Below, piece after piece: positions 36,312 through 37,319 of a stretch of 37,319 nt of DNA. Origin of the DNA: Pseudobutyrivibrio sp. (GTDB taxonomy: Bacteria; Bacillota; Clostridia; Lachnospirales; Lachnospiraceae); NCBI GenBank assembly GCA_024697025.1, contig JAILGH010000062.1, positions 1 to 37,319 on the forward strand. The letters are read 5' to 3'. The notes beneath the pieces are model-generated. The model had not been told where the DNA came from. It saw nothing but the letters and a program-made list of their open reading frames with translations, and ran no database searches. How positions within the stretch are numbered: position 1 is the first letter of the stretch; each line of letters begins with the position of its first letter. Made by a program: the position numbers and the translations under genes.

Positions 36312-36992
36312 ATGAATATTGATAATATTAATTACTTGTTAGTTGCTTTTGTAGTTCTATTGTTGGTTTGTGCTCTGCGGGGAGCACAAAAAGGAATGAT
36401 TAGAATTGTCTTTGGATTAGTTGCTTGGGCATTTCTTGTTTGTTTTGTAAACTATGGAAGCGTAATAGTATCCGATTATATTACTACCAAAACACAGATT
36501 CCAAAGATGGTAGAGGAGAATATCGATAAGCGTCTTCATGATCGTTATCAAGTTTCAGAAGAGAATGAAGCTGGCACAGGTGAGGAAGCAGTACTAAGCA
36601 TTGTTCCTGAACGAATCAAGAATGAAATTACCGATACTATTCGCACATCCATCGATAGCGTAATCCTGTTTGTTGCTCAGGAACTTACCGAAAGTGCCAT
36701 CAAGGGACTATCAACTATAATTACAATCGTGGCAGGTTCATTAATTATTGGAATAATCGACAGGCTACTAAGGGCGGTAGGCTTTGTCCCGGGTATAAAG
36801 GATGTAAACAAAACACTTGGCTTCGTGGCCGGTGCATTTCAGGGTCTTGTTATCACCTGGTTTGTAATGTATCTTGCAACATGCTTTCCATATGCAAAAT
36901 GGGCTAATTTTATAGTAGAAAACACTAAGACAAACAAGGTGCTTACCTTTGTATTTGAGAACAATATTATAGAGAAAATTATCAGAATATAA
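36312..36992 (+). CDS. CvpA family membrane protein
   Basis: A 226-residue membrane protein of the CvpA (colicin V production) family. It has about four membrane segments, with the family start LLVCALRGAQKGMIRIVFGLVAW and the second-half motif RLLRAVGFVPGIKDVNKTLGFVAGAFQGL. A soluble loop of about 65 residues (about 60-125) separates the first two and last two segments. Family members are linked to envelope stress and peptide or toxin handling, with no fixed biochemical role. AGGAG at 36302-36306 precedes the ATG. Confidence 0.85.
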   Translation: MNIDNINYLLVAFVVLLLVCALRGAQKGMIRIVFGLVAWAFLVCFVNYGSVIVSDYITTKTQIPKMVEENIDKRLHDRYQVSEENEAGTGEEAVLSIVPERIKNEITDTIRTSIDSVILFVAQELTESAIKGLSTIITIVAGSLIIGIIDRLLRAVGFVPGIKDVNKTLGFVAGAFQGLVITWFVMYLATCFPYAKWANFIVENTKTNKVLTFVFENNIIEKIIRI

Positions 36993-37019
36993 AGATAATA
37001 ATTTTTTTGAAAAAATGTG

Positions 37020-37048
37020 TTGACTTTAGTATGGTATGATGATATTAT
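37020..37048 (+). promoter_or_regulatory. Strong promoter P1 of a likely rRNA operon
   Basis: TTGACT at 37020-37025, 17 bases, TATTAT at 37043-37048. It precedes a stable hairpin (37076-37100) and a second promoter, a tandem arrangement typical of rRNA operons. Confidence 0.7.
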
Positions 37049-37075
37049 TCTATTCGTTCCGCTAAGAGCGGCAGC

Positions 37076-37100
37076 CTTAGAAAACACTGAGTTTTCTGAG
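37076..37100 (+). other. Hairpin between tandem promoters
   Basis: CTTAGAAAAC (37076-37085) pairs with GTTTTCTGAG (37091-37100), loop ACTGA, one G-U pair. No U-run follows. It lies in the transcript from P1 but not from P2. Confidence 0.5.
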
Positions 37101-37133
37101 AGTTGGATTTTGAAAAATAAATCAAAAAAGTTG

Positions 37134-37162
37134 TTGACAAAACCAGTTGCTCATGATAATAT
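37134..37162 (+). promoter_or_regulatory. Strong promoter P2 of a likely rRNA operon
   Basis: Perfect TTGACA at 37134-37139, 17 bases, TAATAT at 37157-37162. Expected start near 37169. Confidence 0.75.
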
Positions 37163-37168
37163 AAACGA

Positions 37169-37319
37169 GTTGCTGCTGAGGGCAACAACAAAGCGAAGAT
37201 TGATAACTGAACAGTGAAACAAACCTTGAATTAATACAAGTTTTAAAACTTTAAAACATGTATCCTTGAAATTCATTTAGTTTCTAAGACGAAACAAAAC
37301 CTTTATTAAAGGGCGTGGA
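37169..37319 (+). other. Leader of a probable 16S rRNA precursor (runs off the window)
   Basis: About 150 bases downstream of P2 with no plausible coding frame. Segments such as ATTGATAACTGAACAGTG resemble the spacers that flank rRNA genes in Lachnospiraceae. A short stem GTTGC/GCAAC lies at its start. The 16S gene itself is not reached. The whole 36993-37319 stretch holds only this leader and the two promoters. Confidence 0.6.

Noticed and set aside
37017..37217. 66-residue reading frame at the window end
   Set aside because: It lies across both rRNA-type promoters and their hairpin, and no ribosome binding site fits.
1..37319. CRISPR arrays, insertion sequences or prophage
   Set aside because: I saw no regularly spaced direct repeats, transposase, integrase or phage structural genes; the apparent gaps are promoters, terminators and RNA genes.

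Overview
The window reads as a low-GC Firmicutes chromosome, most likely an anaerobic Lachnospiraceae of the Butyrivibrio/Pseudobutyrivibrio/Roseburia type. This is inferred from gene content (O2-sensitive radical SAM activase, DUF5711, aconitase-type hydratase, YhgE/Pip proteins), strong AGGAGG ribosome binding sites, frequent TTG/GTG starts and AT-rich spacers. No phage, insertion sequence or CRISPR array is visible. Almost every gene lies on the + strand; only 23380-24673 is on the - strand.

Layout. (1) 33-5968: an oligopeptide ABC transporter, oppB-oppC-oppD-oppF-oppA, with the binding-protein gene last behind its own structured leader, closed by a terminator. (2) 5991-7700: a consensus promoter, tRNA-Ser(GCT), a structured spacer, tRNA-Cys(GCA), a terminator and tyrS, which has no visible promoter of its own. 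(3) 7754-9644: three tandem PAP2 phosphatase genes behind an extended -10 promoter that carries a dyad. (4) 9781-11364: mntP (Mn2+ export) and a cation/Ca2+ antiporter. (5) 11465-23379: a long co-directional run: zinc-ribbon protein, metG, tatD, rsmA, a TPR-GGDEF diguanylate cyclase, two YhgE/Pip membrane proteins flanking a small membrane protein, and a GH13 amylase. (6) 23380-24673: convergent GNAT acetyltransferase and NrdG-like activase. (7) 24781-28661: tadA, the SRP RNA gene, a coiled-coil protein and an aconitase-family hydratase. (8) 28716-36992: an AI-2E family membrane protein, a 955-residue protein with an acidic linker and a CbxX-like AAA domain, glgB, a DUF5711 protein and a CvpA-family protein. 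(9) 36993-37319: tandem strong promoters and a leader that looks like the start of a ribosomal RNA operon running off the window.

Much of the content is housekeeping (translation: tyrS, metG, rsmA, tadA, tRNAs, SRP RNA; carbohydrate: GH13 amylase, glgB). The parts most worth a second look are the YhgE/small protein/YhgE cassette downstream of a GGDEF gene, the large AAA protein whose Walker B motif appears degenerate, the PAP2 triplication with its putative operator, an SRP RNA with no recognisable Alu domain, a G8 tract in a ribosome binding site, and tyrS placed behind a tRNA-operon terminator. No obviously complete new defence or mobile system was seen. All family assignments come from reading motifs by eye; no database search was run.
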